A stretch of DNA of 64,000 nt from Allacma fusca (Eukaryota; Arthropoda; Collembola; Symphypleona; Sminthuridae), in NCBI GenBank assembly GCA_947179485.1, contig OX359250.1, positions 6,221,661 through 6,285,660 on the forward strand. Direction: 5' to 3'. The position numbers and the translations under genes were made by a program. The notes beneath the pieces were generated by a model, which worked only from the letters and a program-made list of their open reading frames with translations, had not been told where the DNA came from and searched no databases. The first letter of the stretch is position 1. Each line of letters opens with the position of its first letter. Below, piece after piece: positions 1-11,775 of the stretch.

Positions 1-1397
1 GGCGACCAAAACCTATCTCCGGTCCCACGTATGTAAGTAATCATGGTTAAAAAAGGACATCCCAATTTGTCATACGGAATGTTGTTTAGACAGAACATCA
101 AAAGGACAATTGACTTCTATAAAACAAATGTTACAATTTAAGTGTAGCTTAAATAGATTTTATGCTTGTATTACAAATTACAATGACATGTAGAAGAGTT
201 CCAGGGTGTACATGCAGACCACAAAACCATTAATTTTAGAAAGTCGGGTAGAAAGTAATTCCAGAATTCAATAAGAATCAGCCAAATAGCCTTTGCACAT
301 CCCGAATTACAAATATTAAATTATAATGCAGATGTCTTTCAAGACGTTTGGAAGCAACATGGAGCATGCATGGTAGTGTCACATTTATAAACTGTATCCA
401 GTTACTTACAATACCTGAACCTTACATTACTTCAGATAGATATAGATTATCTCCACATATATGTATTTAAAGATAGACACACAGACAATTCTTATTTAAC
501 AAGAGAATTGTATCTCGATATGTTATGTCGGTAATGTTTGTTGAAAATTTCTTGAGTTCTAGACAATTACTTACTTAGAAACACTTTACGAAAAATTCCG
601 GAAACAATTTTTCTTAAAGCTCTGCAGGATTATCAAAGGAATTACTCAATTGACGAGATTAATTGAATTATTTTATAGCAATCCTGGATTATAAAAATAT
701 GCCCGAATTTTGGATATCATTAACTGCAAATTGGAATTCAATTTCTCTTAACTTTTATTAGAGTTTAGTTGCTGAAAATAACTAACAGAAGTGGTATGGT
801 ATTTCATTTTTTGTAGATTATGCATAAAACATCTGAAGATTTAACATTGGAATCATTACTGTTTTCTTTGCAGATAATATTTTGGATGAGGCGAGTTACA
901 TATTTTGCGTAATCTCTGATTAATGCAATCCGGATGCTGCCCACCGTTAGTTGTTGTATTTAGGTAACTGTAACTTGTAAAGAAAATTAGAGACGGCCTG
1001 AGTCTGTTTATTTCAATTCACGGTATTAATACTACCACTTTTACTGCTTGTTGTAATCAAGTCTTTTTTAAAATTATTTATAATATTATTTCAAGTTCTC
1101 ACATACAAATCAGACTACAGGGCTACGCTAGACCCTTGCAAACTGTCGCTCTGGAATCACTGTATAAATAAAATACTGCAAATGAGGAGTGCTAGCTTCA
1201 ATATTTAAGTCATGTACACAATCTATCATTATTTAAGTGTATACGCACAAGTAAACACATCATATTAACCTCGTTTATCCCATACCAAGTTTCATTACTT
1301 CCATTTTCAAAATATTCAATAAGTTTAGATTAGTTTGAATGTGGCTGGCACTTTAAAGCAGTAACACTGGTGGTCAATTTACACGTGCAGTCTCATG
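1..1397. other. dNK 3' flank, no other gene seen
   Basis: AT-rich DNA downstream of the dNK stop. The first few hundred bases next to 1397 are probably dNK 3' UTR. No open frame with recognisable content and no repeat array was found. Confidence 0.6.
1008..1013 (-). terminator. Possible poly(A) signal of the dNK gene
   Basis: AATAAA on the minus strand (TTTATT on plus), about 385 nt after the dNK stop codon. No closer canonical hexamer was seen between it and the stop. Position and strand fit a 3' UTR end, but the surrounding DNA is AT-rich enough for a chance match. Confidence 0.35.
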
Positions 1398-2592
1398 CTA
1401 GTAATTAGCAATAGCAACTTTCTGTATAATGGTTTCTTCACACATAGAATAGCTGGTCATCATTTTGGACAAGTCTTCATTTGCATCAACCGTTACAACC
1501 TGCATATAGATAAAATTTGATTTGAACTATAACTTGATAAAGTGCTCAGACTTCCATTAGATTCAATTAGATACACACGGTTACAAATCTTGCTTACCCG
1601 AGGCACCGGTCCGAATTTCTTATGAATTAACCAATCTTCATGAAGTTTGTGAATACTTTGGAGGTACGGTAGGGTTATGGAATTTTCCTCAGTTCTTCCA
1701 CGAGCTGCTATCCTTTCAAAAACAACCTGGGGATCCGTTTTTAAGTAAACTGTAATTACAAAAAAATCAGTTACCCTTATAAAACCCGAAAAGTATGAAG
1801 TCAAGATCTACTCTACATAATCATGCCCTTCCTTACCTATGAGATCCACTTGCAGGGGAATTGTTTCTTGAATGAAGTCAAACCATTCTGTCAGTACAGT
1901 GTACTCCGCGTCATTCATCAAACCCTGGTCCTTGAGATTTTTCACGAAACAATACCTACGATTTCAACAGTAAAACTATAGCCAATAAATACTAACATGG
2001 TTGAATTAATTAACAAACTGTTAACTGTAAATAATAATTTAAACATGTTTCGCTAGGTTTCATAGGTATATACGATTCTAGAAATTCATCATTGCATTTT
2101 AACGTTATACAATTTATTGTTAATACACATATCAGCAATTTCAGACCTTTTGTGCATGCACAAATACTAGAGTCATATGACCCAATAAATTATAACAATG
2201 CTTTAATTTACTTGGCGCTAAATATGGACCGCTCCATCATTTTGACTGGCTTCAGGACCGGCTTCACATGGAGATCCAACATAGTAAGCTGAACGTAGGA
2301 CTGAAAGCAAAGTGACCATTTCTGTGGGTCCTTGTACATAAGCTCCTGCAAAACACAATTATAAAAGTCCAATGACCTAAATGTAAAAAATAAGCACATA
2401 TGTATAATCAAATCGTGTCAGCTTAGCCTTTGAACTCACCAGTAAGTTGTGTCCTTGACAATCTCTCCATTTGCTGATCGGTTCATCAACCACGGCGAAG
2501 TCAGGAAGCTTCTGAAAATGCTTGAGAAATGTCGTTTTCCCGCTTCCAATGTTACCTTCCACAATCACGGTAATAGGCTTTGGGGCTGTCAT
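1398..2592 (-). CDS. dnk: Deoxynucleoside kinase (insect-type dNK / TK2-dCK family), five exons
   Basis: This gene encodes a salvage enzyme that transfers the ATP gamma-phosphate to deoxynucleosides. Exons on the minus strand are 2592-2440, 2345-2212, 1955-1837, 1749-1598 and 1499-1398 (stop TAG at 1400-1398). All four introns are GT-AG (94, 256, 87 and 98 nt; phases 0, 2, 1, 0). The joined product is 219 residues. Visible motifs: P-loop GNIGSGKTT at 13-21; EPISKW at 37-42 with the catalytic-type Glu37; FQSYVQLT from 65; ERS at 89-91; the lid RGRTEE at 152-157; and YLQSIHKLHEDWL near 164-176. Their order and spacing match Drosophila dNK and TK2. The protein begins six residues before the first strand and has no mitochondrial presequence, so it is probably cytosolic or nuclear. 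It is shorter at the C-terminus than Drosophila dNK (about 250 aa). The ATG has the context ACAATG. No neighbouring gene suggests linkage. Family assignment is firm; substrate range is inferred. Confidence 0.94.
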
Positions 2593-5423
2593 TGTTTCAA
2601 AAAATTATTGAAGTACAAGTCAAGAGATAAAACTGAGTAGGTTTCACGCGCTAATTCTCGCCGAAATTATATCCCAAAATCCCTGCCAATGTTTCGGATT
2701 ACTTTGGAGGTTGATGGAAATATTTGGACCCAACAAATTAGTCTTCTGGGAGCTGTGATTACTTTTAAAGGAAATCATAATATAGACTCAGTTTTACAAA
2801 TCATTACTGAAGCGTCAGCGGTCACAGGGGAGTTGAATTAAAACCAGCAAACGTTGCTGCAGACACTTCGCACTCAAATTTGTACTACATTATTTCAAGA
2901 ATTTGTTTCCATACACCTAGAAATATCCGCAAAAAGTTTTCCAGGTAATACCCCCAAAACATATACCACAGAAAGTAATTTCACAGAGACATTTACTGCA
3001 CGGACCGACCTACCTCCCTCAAGTAAGTGGGCAAAAACTATGTACGTACCTTCTAAAATCAAATAAATTTAGGTGTTTCAAAATAAGCATAAAAAGTCTA
3101 CTCAAAATCACAATTGTATTCTTTATATGTGTACTAAACAGATTCCTACGTGAAACAACTAGACAGGTGTGTTAGAAATTATGTACTACAATAATTACCA
3201 TGCCAGAATCTACTTTCTACAAAAACCTTTCTTTAAAAACCACTTTGATGTGAAAGAGGCTGGAAGTTACGAACATTACCTAACTTGTGCTCCCAATGGG
3301 GCATATTAAGATAACAACAATCAATTTTTGTTTTCGGAGTAGGCCAAATTCGTTGATAATAATTGTAAATCCCACCTGTGACCGCTCATTTATGGTAACT
3401 GAGACTATTTTAAATTTCCATAGTACTTACTGCCAGGAATTTGGTCAAGTCTGAGGATTACAAGGATACAAAATTAAAGATTCCTCAAGGGCAGTGGAGG
3501 ATCGTGGACGACAAACAGGATGCAATGTTGATCCAAGAATGTTGGAGACTAACTAGTTGAAGACTAACTTGTTGTAGCCGGCTGGATTGTGACTGAGTGA
3601 CTGTGTCACAGAATGGAATCGCGCCCTAAAAGTTCCCAGCATATTTTAATCTTAGAGGAAAAAAGATTGTTGACTAATTTAGGAGAGCGCCAAAGACACC
3701 ACAAAGGGAATTACTCACCAATGCTAAAGGCGTTGTAGACCCTCTTCCCGCTCTCCATTGTCATCCTCAGCAGATGGCCAACTCCTCTGAGGCCTCCAAT
3801 CCATCCCAAGCTTCCACTCATGTCCCCCTTTATTCACAACCAACCAAAATTACCACAATTACCTTCAATACTTGACTATAAAGTATTCATCGGGTTCAAC
3901 CCTCAACCTCAACGCCTCAACCACGAAACTTTATATTCATATCTTGACTCCTGCCATATCCTACAAAAAATATTCCCATCAACTGTTTTTCCATCACAAT
4001 TCTTCAACTCACGCGTGTTTTTCCTCTCTAACAATTAACCCAGCTACTTTTGCCCGCCTTTACATCCCTAACCAACCAACGTCCATCAAACAGACTCCCA
4101 ACCAACAACACCAGCCCCAGTCCATCAACCAGACTCCCAACTAACAACAACAGCCCCAGTCCAATTAAACTTAACATACCCTTTCATTCCCACGATATCC
4201 ACCATTACACTCTCCCGACTCATATTTCTCATCCGATCCACCAAAGTTGGTAAATGAACTGACAACTGACACTTGTTTTTAAGCAGGTAACACAAGTCAC
4301 CACTCTATCAACTGAATTTCCCATAATGGGGAATGTACATATACAAGTAGCAGGAGCTATAATTTTTAATAATAGGGAATGTCCACATTACTTTACTCCC
4401 AGGGTGTCAAAGGTCAATAGCACTTACATACAAAGTTGAAGCTCTTCTAGTGACCAAAGTGAAGAACTTCGAAGGGGCCTTTGCAAAAATGACTTGGATT
4501 AACTTCAGTCAAATACTAGAGACCTGACTGTAAATGTCCAATGACTACACGACCACTTTCCGAATGTTAATTGAAAAGGTTGAGACTCCTCAACAAAAAA
4601 AAACTACTAGAAGGTACAACATCCGTTTGTTGAATTCACTTTAACGAGCAATTAATGTTAGCCCATGTCCACAGTCTCGAAAGTAAGACGTCGGTGTCTT
4701 GAAATTCATTAAATGATGAAATAATTCTTGAAGATACGGAGAGGTAATGGATGTATGTAAGCACGGGAATATATTATTTGAATTTGTACAAGTGAACTGT
4801 GTGACCAGAGGCAGGTTTCAGGGGTTTCTTTAGGGATGAGATTTATGATGCAATTTAAGTTTCACGTTGGGAACGAACTGCATGGACATGGCTCTGTACG
4901 TTATGGACGGACGACGGGCTCAATAGTCGTTTCGTATGTAATGTTGATGCGGATGAATTTCGCGCCCTCGTCTCAGTAGCTAATAGTCTGCGGAGCACGT
5001 GGGGGCTGGAAGTCCAGTCAATTTTTGCGTGTCTTCTTGTTTTTTTGCAGTCTTTGCTTTTTGCACTTCTAATTTGCACAGGCACGCCAAATGTATACAC
5101 AGTCCTCTCATGCAGGTTTATTCAGAGTTCTTACGCTTAGCGTCCGTGTGTATATGTATATACTCACTCATGACTCATGTATATACTCAAACGTTTTACT
5201 ATGAGTATAAGGGCTGGAAGGGATTATGAATGTTGTAGATTTTTCGGACTCCATTTGCTCCACTACAACTTGCGTCATATTTGTCATCTCTTGTGTCCGC
5301 CAGGACATTAGTGCGAATGTTTATGAAACATTACAACGGTCCATTCTTCGGAATTCTTCGTATTTGTTCCAGCAGTCATTCGAAGTAAATGAAAACATTG
5401 TCGAGCTTTTTTTTGGTATTTTT
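2593..5423. other. Intergenic, no gene; strand-biased block at 3.5-4.25 kb
   Basis: Probably starts with the dNK 5' UTR and promoter, though no TATA box or initiator can be called. From about 3480 to 3760 the plus strand is G-rich; from about 3770 to 4250 it is C/A-rich. The small open frames in the second part are by-products of G depletion. The remainder is AT-rich with nothing recognisable. Confidence 0.55.
4081..4163. repeat. 39-bp minisatellite, two copies
   Basis: Two adjacent 39-bp units (4081-4119 and 4120-4158) plus the first five bases of a third. The copies differ at only a few positions. Each contains GTCCATCAA, AGACTCCCAA and CAGCCCCA. It lies inside a C-rich, G-poor block, so the overlapping open frames are probably not coding. 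Confidence 0.85.
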
Positions 5424-5694
5424 TTAAATTTGGGGTAAATTCGGGGTAAATTTGTGGTAAATTTGTGGTAAATTTGTGGTAAATTTGTGGTAAATTTGTG
5501 GTAAATTTGTGGTAAATTTGTGGTAAATTTGTGGTAAATTTGTGGTAAATTTGTGGTAAATTCGGGGTAAATTCGGGGTAAATTTGGGGTAAATTCGGGG
5601 TAAATTTGGGGTAAATTTAGGGTAAATTTGGGGTAAATTTAGGGTAAATTCGGGGTAAATTTGGGGCAAATTTGGGGTAAATTTGGGGTAAATT
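5424..5694. repeat. 12-bp minisatellite (GGTAAATTTGTG family), about 22 units
   Basis: Near-perfect tandem array of a 12-bp unit. The centre (about 5450-5570) is a homogeneous run with TTTGTG. Both flanks carry TTCGGG, TTTGGG and TTTAGG variants. Because 12 is a multiple of 3, one minus-strand frame stays open as a four-residue repeat. That frame is a consequence of the array, not evidence of a gene. Confidence 0.95.
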
Positions 5695-8600
5695 GTAATA
5701 CAGTAATAATATATGTGGATGGGTCTAATTCAATAGATATTATATACGGGTTTCAGCGCTAGAAATATCGTCAAAATGTTTTTTGGGGCAAGTTGTTCGT
5801 GTTGAAGATTGAAATTGGGCATTAAACAAATTTTAGTAAATCTGGAAGAAATACGCCAACATAAATAATTTTTAGCCTTTTCTCCTTATAAAGGTTGGGA
5901 ATGGTTTTATGGTAACTTGTACATATGTAATGTAAATTTTATTGTCCTAAAAATACTACTATAAATAATTACTAATCTATTTCCCGAATTTTTCTCGCTA
6001 AACGCCCTGCTGAGTGAGTTCAATTAAAATTGTGGTCCACTAAAGGAAGTAAAGGATATATAATTATATCTATATATAATTACATGTATCTAGTTATAAG
6101 AGTTTTTCCGGTTTTTTATTTGTAGGAAGACACATTACTATGGGAATGGGTGAGTACAAGAAGTTCGGAATGAAATGAAATGCATTCATCTTGTATGGTG
6201 GATGTCGCTCGGACTGGAGCTATTTATGCAGGGAAGAAGAACGCGGGGGAAAAATTATTTGCTTCCATTGCAGCTCCACCTGATCCTGATATATACCTGG
6301 ATGTGGTAGTTGCGTACGTATAAATTATGTTTAGCCCACGTCTGGTGCCCGATTTGGAGTGCTTTAAGAGCGGGATAATTACCTTAGCCCGTCTTCTTCT
6401 TTTCAAAATTTCCTAATTACAGCTTCCACAACTTCCCGTACGTTTCCGTCTGAAGTGTTGCTAAAATTAAGGTGCTTTAATAATGATTAGTTTCATTACT
6501 TACAGGACTAACATTTATGATGGCATGTGCCGGGGCTGGGGAAACTTCTGTAACCTATGGCAACTCGTTTCGAGAGAATCCTCAGGTACTAATTATATTT
6601 CACAGTCCCGTTCCTCCTATAATCTTTGTAGTTTTATCAAGAGCAAGCTCGGAAAGATTCATCGTAGAAGGGACGCATATATTTCTGACAAAAACGTTTC
6701 TAGTTTCGGATGAGGTTGACAACAAGCAACAATTTCTATAGAGTTTGGAAAATATCCATATTTACTTGAAGCTTGTATATTTACAGGAAACTTCCCGGAA
6801 CATTTTTTTTATAACTATGGGGAAATTATTTGGGGAAATGTTTCAAATATCGTGAGTCAATGTTTACAGAAGCATGGGAAAATTATTTGGATGAAATTGA
6901 TTTAAAAAACACGGGGAAAGTTCCAGAATTGTAAGCTTGTATCTACAAAAGAACTGTATGTTGGTTTTGCAAATTTGGGCCAAAGTGCTTTCAAATTTGG
7001 CAAAGAAGAAATCCTTCCGAAACTTGTGTCAGATTTTTTTTTTTTGAGGGGGGGGGGAAGTAATAATTTTTGTCTAGTGCTCGAACATCTGGGGGCAATT
7101 TTAACATTAGGATTATTTCTGAGAACATTGGATTTGAAATGTGACTGAATTTTTGCAAACTGCTATGACTTTAAATACGAATTTTTGAAAAATTTCTAGG
7201 AATGCTGGAGGACTCCTGGATGGTGATGGGATATGGGATTGTTTGTCATCCTCTCTTTCTAATTGTGTGTTGTTGTGTGGGAGAAAGTGGGTTGTTGTGA
7301 GTCCGGGAGGAGACGGTAGAGGTCAGTTGGGAATCCCCTCGGAGTTTACGTCCCTCTATTTGCTTACGTGTAAAGAATATGTATTGTGGAGAGATGCATT
7401 CATTTCATGTATCTACTTTTTTTTTACTTTCACATACTTTCCTTTCCAGTTTGTCGTGTGTAAATAAATAGCCACATCTCTGTTTACTTGATTTGCCCCG
7501 AGCCATTAGGTAGGTATATTGGGACACTGGGAGGGTAGTACAACTCCAGCGTGTTATACTCCAACCTTGTTATTACCGTGCCAGTCTTATTACCTGTCGG
7601 AGCTGTCAGTCCTTGTATTACAACACACAGCCGACCTTCCTCAAATATTTATCGTCGCTTCATTAGAGAACTTGTATGAATTTTTTAAATTTCTGATTTA
7701 TTAAAACTCCCAACTCGCTCCTGCCCATTTTGCACCGCAAGGATCCTCCTCGTACAAAATTCTTACCATATAACAATAGGTACATAGATCCTCACATCCA
7801 ACTTTCCCATATAGCTCACATTTCTCAATTCATCCAATCTCAAATGTCGCATAACAAATATATAGTCTACCCAAACCCTGTACAGAGTCACACAAGATAT
7901 CCTCCCCCATGTCCGTCCCAAATGTATATCCAAACTTTCCCAATACCATTTTGTCTCAAATTTGTCCCCGGTCTTTCCTGTCATTTCAGCTCTCAGAATT
8001 GTATGTATACAGTAATACTAGTATTACTGTACAGCTGTTTACCCGTAGATACTTCATTGACGGAAACAAGTGTCACAACTTTCTTCGCTTACGTTCTCGC
8101 TATGTCCGGATGTTTAGTAGTACTAGTGCTCATGAGCGTCCCAACACACTAAAAGCATTTGATTGTTTAAAATGTAACATTTTTTAATCATTGTTTTCAG
8201 TAACTGACGTCAGTGTCAGTGTACTGGTGGAAATGGGAGAAAGTTTTTATTCTATATTGAATTTGATCCTTCACATTTCCCAAATATTCACCTCTCCATG
8301 GTCAACGGCAGTAACGTCCAACGTATTGATTTAGGTGCATGGAGGGAATATGAGATTTCCGGTTGAGAAAATTTGTTAAAAAGTGGGCAGTCAATTAATT
8401 GAGTACACAAGATTTCATCCCGCTCATAGGCTATCACCTCAAGTGATGTTGACCTAGCAAGCGGAATGCACTTCTTCCGACAGCAAAGCTGCATTGGCCC
8501 AAAATGGGTTATACTCAAGTACGTAAATAAATAAATACTAAAAGCATTAATGTGAACGTGGTGTATAGATACGCCCATGGAGGATTTGTATTTTTGACTG

Positions 8601-9703
8601 TATAGATTGTAACAGCGTTGAGTTAACAAAATAAGAGAAAGTGTGTGGGGGAAATTCTGTGAAATTGAACTGCTGGGAGAAATGTTTGTGGGGACCTGGA
8701 TCCCAGGGAGATATTTGTACGGTTTGAGTGTGAATGAAATAACCATTGGATACATGTCGTAATTACATATAAGGACAGGGGGTGTAGTAGAACTGCGGAA
8801 AAATAGAGTGGAATGCTTTGGAACTTTCTTTATAGTCCGAGACCCTCGCTATTGTTAACTTGAGTTAGACTTAGGTGAATGGAGGCCTTTCCACCGCTGT
8901 CCTTTCCACTTACACGATTAATAAATAAAAGCAATGATCTGTATGCAGTTCGCAAGGATTCCAGTAGCCCTTGTTTAACATTGTGCGACACGTCCGGAAA
9001 AAACTATCATCTCTGACCATTGCGAAGCCATAAGAGGCGGAACATTTGCTGGGAGTGGAAGTCCCAAGGCAAAGTATTCCCGAGCGGGTAATATCTTTAT
9101 TCACTATACACAATGAAATGGGCGAGTAAATTTTTTACTCTCAATCGTCGTCAACAAAACAAATGGAGGTACGCGTGCGGAATGCGCTATGACCAAGTCA
9201 AAAGCAACAGTTCTCCAGTCCAACCACAATTCCCTTTTTCTCCATTCCCCCAAAATTTCTCCCACATCCTTAAGTACAGTGTGTACCGGGGCTACGGGCT
9301 ACCCCACACTTACATGTTTTCTTAAATTCAAATTGTCTCCAAAGTGGGATCTGGTTCCTGGACAAATCTCCATGGCCGCTGGGTTCTTTTTTCCTAAAAT
9401 AAAAATCCAGTTTAAAAAATCCTATTTCCCTGGTTCAAGGAGTGGCTCTTCGGAATTGTCTCACTGTATGTCATATTCTTCGTAAGTATAGATATAGTTC
9501 GTACCTCCAGAATTTGAACAAAAGTAGCGCAGTATTTTGAGGGCGCAATGAGCCATAAAATTAGAGTACAGTACGCTGTCCTTATCCGAGACCCCCTCTT
9601 ATAGTTTATTTCTACGTTTAGTGTGGCCTGTCTGAGAGATATCTGTTATGTGTATCTGTTATGTATGAATATCTCTATAAGAACAGATCCTTTAAACAGT
9701 GGA
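5695..9703. other. Intergenic, no gene supported
   Basis: AT-rich DNA with no recognisable protein, RNA gene or transposon. A T12 run followed by a G10 run lies at about 7034-7057. The stretch 7200-7340 is G-rich and 7690-7960 is C-rich, one of the composition switches. The 155-codon minus frame at 8288-8755 has low-information content and no splice context. Confidence 0.5.
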
Positions 9704-9797
9704 CTCTCTCATTATTAGAGAGCCCGTGACGGGAGCATCTCTACATACAGATGCATTCCCGGGAATATTCCGGATAATTATGAGATAGCTCATTAAT
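9704..9797. other. Cluster of consecutive short hairpins
   Basis: Back-to-back inverted repeats: CTCTCT/AGAGAG at 9704-9709 and 9717-9722; CCCG/CGGG at 9723-9733; GCATCT/AGATGC at 9735-9740 and 9749-9754; the palindrome ATTCCCGGGAAT at 9755-9766; then ATGAG/CTCAT with a bulged AT extension at about 9775-9797. Almost every base in the 94 nt belongs to a stem or loop. Function is unknown; it could be a structured RNA or a transposon end. Confidence 0.5.
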
Positions 9798-10350
9798 TTA
9801 TTAACTATAGACGTTAGAACTTCGTGATCGAATTTTTGGGATTTTGACGGTTTCTGGTTGTAACCCATCGGTTTTGACCATAACAGATTTTAGAATTCCT
9901 ACTCCGAGCGTATGCATTTAGACAGAGTTACTGTGAATGGATAGATACTTAGGACTGAAGTAGGTATTTGTGATGGATGGGAAGGAATTAATAAGAGTGG
10001 GACCGGAACATTGAGAGTGTCTGTTGCTGTGTTGTTATTAGCTGTAGGGATGCTGCGATAGAGAGTGAGGACGGCATGGACATAAAAGTTGAAAGATACT
10101 TGCAATACTTTTAGCAACACTTTGTGCAAGCTCATTTGATTCAAAGCATGTGTACGTGGCTAATGCTTTTAGGTAATGAAAGGAATAATGAAAGAATTGC
10201 GGGTCATTTACAACAAGCATTTCGGGTTCCGGAGTAGTTCTAAACAATTATTATTCTTTCACTTGAATTCAAAAAGCTTGTCTGCTCCAACTCTTCAATC
10301 ACTTCCAACTGAGCAGTTCCAGTTTCACGGAGTCTGCTTTTCCAGATCCT
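9798..10350. other. Flank of the Penelope-like fragment, no gene seen
   Basis: The stretch 9940-10090 is G-rich and 10260-10430 is C-rich, a composition switch. No reverse-transcriptase-like frame was found upstream of the endonuclease ORF, so the element appears 5'-truncated somewhere in or near this interval. No exact boundary is visible. Confidence 0.45.
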
Positions 10351-11046
10351 TTGCGTCATCCTGTCCTACTCATCTCTTCATATTCACTTGGTCTTACCCA
10401 AGTCATTCAAGTCAAGTCATCTCTCCCAACTTTAAATTTCAATAAATCAATAAGAAATGATAATCCAGCAATTACTGATTCTCAACTTCAAATTAAAATG
10501 GAGGAAGTAGAAGAAGAAATTGAAGAAGACACTAAATGGGTTCCCATTCCATTTCTTGGTACTTTATCCAATAAAATTGCCGGATTATTACGACGAAAAT
10601 TTCAATGGAAGATAACTTTCCTGCCCGGTAAGAAAATTAAAAGTATGCTCAACCGAATCAAGGACAAAGAAGAGAACGAAACTCACGCAATATATAATAT
10701 TCCATGCAAATCATGTGACAAAATTTATTACGGTGAAACATACCGTCCTTTAAATACACGGCTGAAAGAACACATGGACCATGTTCGATTAAAGAATCGT
10801 GAAAAATCAGCAGTTGCACGGCACATTTGTAACAATCGGAAACATTCTATCGATTGGGATAACGCCAGATCAATCATGAAAGAACCAAATCAGTTTTTGA
10901 GAAAAATCAAAGAAGGTTTAATAATCCAACAATCGGATAAGAATTTGATGAACGTCAACGATGGTTTTTTATTAGACGCTGCATGGAATCCTTTAATTCA
11001 GAAAATTATAACTAATTCTTTAAAAAGTTTATTCCTAGAAAATTGA
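10351..11046 (+). mobile_element. Penelope-like element C-terminus: GIY-YIG endonuclease ORF, 5'-truncated
   Basis: Open frame of 231 codons ending in TGA. The Penelope-like part starts near residue 60 (TKWVPIPFLG), followed by the basic connector with a LPGKKIKSML segment. A GIY-YIG nuclease follows: AIY at 113-115, YYG at 126-128, Arg137 and His141 in RLKEH, and Glu188 in the following helix. Cys119/Cys122 with His158/His165 could form the CCHH finger described in Penelope-type endonucleases. The C-terminal LLDAAWNPL resembles the usual family ending. In intact elements this domain nicks DNA and follows a reverse transcriptase, which is missing here. Residues 1 to about 58 look like captured upstream sequence, so the first Met is arbitrary. 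The endonuclease frame itself has no stop or frameshift, suggesting fairly recent insertion. Confidence 0.85.
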
Positions 11047-11105
11047 TTTTTAAAAAATATGTATTTTTCTCGAATTGCAAATTTTTCTACCACTTGCTTG
11101 TTAGT

Positions 11106-11224
11106 GCCTGAGGATGACAGTCTGTTAGATGTCGAAAGCTTGCATATAATTTAGCTTGTTTAATAAAATTAACCACGTAAACCAAAGAAATGGATTCTAT
11201 TAAACCAAAGAAATGGATTCTATT
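11106..11224 (+). mobile_element. 3' tail of the Penelope-like element with a hammerhead-like core and terminal duplication
   Basis: The tail contains CTGAGGA (11108-11114, matching the hammerhead CUGANGA box), GACA/TGTC able to pair as helix II, then GAAA, then AGCT/AGCT able to pair as helix III and followed by a CTT cleavage-type triplet. Helix I is not convincing, and one extra T follows the first box. The tail ends in a perfect tandem duplication of 23 bp (11179-11201 and 11202-11224). A related tail lies at 34350-34444. Hammerhead motifs in Penelope-like terminal repeats are known; activity here is inference. Confidence 0.6.
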
Positions 11225-11754
11225 ATTCAAATTTCAAATTTAAAATATCCTCCTCCAGGTTACAATATCACATCCTTCTGTCTGATCTAATAACCACTTA
11301 TGTAACTCAAACAGACAACTTATAAGCACTGTCAATCCAAACTTGACTAGGAATTTTACACAAATTGGACCCCAACCTGACCGCTCTCCCTCCGGCATCA
11401 CTGGAAGTTCAAGTGATTACTAAAGCTTGGGTTCTGTACCTTAACGAAAATTGACCCCTTTAAATAAGCTTAACCCATACTTGACCCCGATTAAAATCAA
11501 ATTTGACCTCAACTTGTCCCTGATTAAAATCAAATTCGATCTAAAATTGATTCGAACCTAAAATCGAGCTCAACCTGGAGCTGAACCAAACTCAAATGAA
11601 ATTCGACCTGATCTTGACCCAATTCCAAAAGAAAGATAATTATTACTTTTTAAATGGCGTCGGATTTATTTAGGAAGGATTTAGTTACATGGATGGAAGA
11701 TTTGAGAGATTAATTGGGGACATTAAACGGCGTGTTTAAAAGCGCAAAGAGAAA

Positions 11755-11775
11755 GAGAGAGAGAGAGAGAGAGAG
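11755..11775. repeat. (GA)n microsatellite
   Basis: Uninterrupted GA dinucleotide run on the plus strand, within a G-rich block. Confidence 0.95.

Noticed and set aside
5424..5669. Minus-strand frame with a four-residue repeat
   Set aside because: It follows automatically from a 12-bp tandem repeat and has no flanking coding sequence.
8288..8755. 155-codon minus frame
   Set aside because: Product rich in Ser/Tyr/Ile/Leu without motifs, in AT-rich DNA; consistent with chance.
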